DNA from: Clostridiales bacterium
Lineage (GTDB): Bacteria > Bacillota > Clostridia > Caldicoprobacterales > DTU083
DNA length: 6,511 bases
Direction of reading: 5' to 3'
NCBI GenBank assembly: GCA_012512335.1
Contig: JAAZEK010000415.1
Coordinates: 1-6,511, forward strand
Part shown: positions 6,045 to 6,511 of the stretch, piece by piece
How the letters are laid out: each line of letters opens with the position of its first letter
Position numbering within the stretch: position 1 is the stretch's first letter
Notes under the pieces: model-generated
The model's database searches: none
Seen by the model: only the letters and a program-made list of their open reading frames with translations
Told to the model about the DNA's origin: nothing
Made by a program: the position numbers and the translations under genes

Positions 6045-6318
6045 TGACCTTCTTGCTAGGGAGATATCCAATACAGAAAGAGCGATTATAGCCTTTCTCT
6101 GGGGAGCCCGTCGACAAATATTTTGGGATGGTAATAAACGCACATCTCTACTGATTGCCAACAAGTTACTGATTACAGGCGGCAATGGAATGCTGATAAT
6201 CAATGATAAGAATATGGAACGCTTTAATGAATTACTGGTTGAATACTATAACACTGCTGACATGGATGAAATAAAGCTATTCTTGTATGAGAATGCCATA
6301 TATGGAATTGAGTTTTAA
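6003..6318 (+). pseudogene. Fic-family protein, 3' fragment lacking its N-terminal part
   Basis: From about base 6003, in a frame one base off the channel gene, the translation reads IPIEKEVEQEL, then TERAIIAFLWGARRQ and FWDGNKRTSLLIANKLL. It continues through a FNELLVEYYNTADMDEIK stretch to YGIEF and TAA at 6316-6318. This is the C-terminal third of a small Fic protein; Fic enzymes usually transfer AMP to target hydroxyl groups. The motif is QIFWDGNKR (Q56 to R64 if counted from the ATG at 5950), with Gln where the catalytic His of HxFx(D/E)GN(G/K)R stands. I recall such His-less Fic paralogues being common in Firmicutes, so this may predate the truncation. The N-terminal two thirds are absent. 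Upstream bases encode the channel, so the ATG at 5950 is not a natural start. No internal stop or frameshift is seen in the fragment. Confidence 0.75.
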
Positions 6319-6466
6319 TAACTATACACTCCGTGAGCTAAAGCCCTTAAATAGTGAATCGTTTGAGTGGTTTATCCGAGCAACCCCTAGGTCAATGATT
6401 ATGCTAAAGGCAGAACACCCAAAATGCAACACAGTGGTCTTACAGGTATGGGTTCCCAATAATTAA
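6302..6466 (+). CDS. Hypothetical small protein overlapping the fic end
   Basis: This is an ATG-initiated frame of 54 codons that overlaps the last 17 bases of the fic remnant, a spacing typical of coupled genes. The product begins MELSFNNYTLRELKP and contains SESFEWFIRATPRS. It is soluble in character, with no signal peptide or membrane helix, and I do not recognise it. The ribosome binding site is weak (GAG within the fic end). It may be a real partner gene downstream of fic, or a truncated remnant. Confidence 0.3.
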   Translation: MELSFNNYTLRELKPLNSESFEWFIRATPRSMIMLKAEHPKCNTVVLQVWVPNN

Positions 6467-6498
6467 TAGATATACAGTGAAATACTGATAATGTACAT

Positions 6499-6505
6499 GG
6501 GAGGG
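6499..6505 (+). promoter_or_regulatory. Possible ribosome binding site of a gene starting beyond the window
   Basis: GGGAGGG near the right edge is a good Shine-Dalgarno match. No start codon follows in the remaining six bases, so the gene it serves would begin just outside. An alternative is a start at the ATG at 6497 itself, reading MGGLL. The stretch 6467-6498 holds nothing else I can identify. Confidence 0.3.
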
Positions 6506-6511
6506 TTATTA

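Noticed and set aside
6044..6091. TAATG at the channel stop as a coupled start for fic
   Set aside because: This ATG is in the third frame and reaches a TAG after about 15 codons, so it does not translate the Fic sequence.

Overview
The window looks like chromosomal DNA of a low-GC Gram-positive anaerobe, most likely Clostridia. Base composition is AT-rich, strong AGGAGG-type ribosome binding sites precede most genes, and the proteins read like clostridial family members. All supported genes are on the + strand. Nothing in the sequence fixes the genus.

Layout: (1) 3-1043 is the 3' part of a GNAT-like acyltransferase-domain protein whose start lies before the window. (2) 1044-1223 is a spacer with several small stem-loops and a possible promoter. 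(3) 1224-2339 is a fold-type III PLP enzyme of the D-threonine aldolase / metal-dependent D-serine dehydratase family. It is interrupted at codon 179 by an in-frame TGA, although homology continues in the same frame on both sides. (4) 2340-2546 is a spacer holding a long imperfect palindrome of the TCATTCTGAG...AAGAATCT type. (5) 2547-4256 is an N-acyl-D-amino-acid deacylase. (6) A half copy of the same palindrome follows at 4262-4289. (7) 4321-4782 is a RidA/YjgF-like protein. (8) 4782-6044 is an MscS-type channel of the YbdG group, overlapping the previous stop by one base. (9) From about 6003 the DNA becomes the 3' third of a fic gene in another frame, so the channel gene ends in out-of-frame fic DNA. 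(10) 6302-6466 is a possible 54-residue ORF overlapping the fic end. A GGGAGGG ribosome-binding-like site stands at the right edge.

The central genes make biochemical sense together. The deacylase would release free D-amino acids from N-acyl-D-amino acids. The PLP enzyme would split or deaminate D-threonine/D-serine-type products. The RidA-like protein would hydrolyse reactive enamine/imine intermediates that PLP dehydratases release. The coupled channel may deal with solute or turgor consequences. This pathway is inferred from family knowledge and gene order.

The most notable points are the lone in-frame TGA in an otherwise well-kept enzyme gene, the palindromic repeats on both sides of the deacylase gene, and the deletion-type junction between the channel gene and a headless fic gene.
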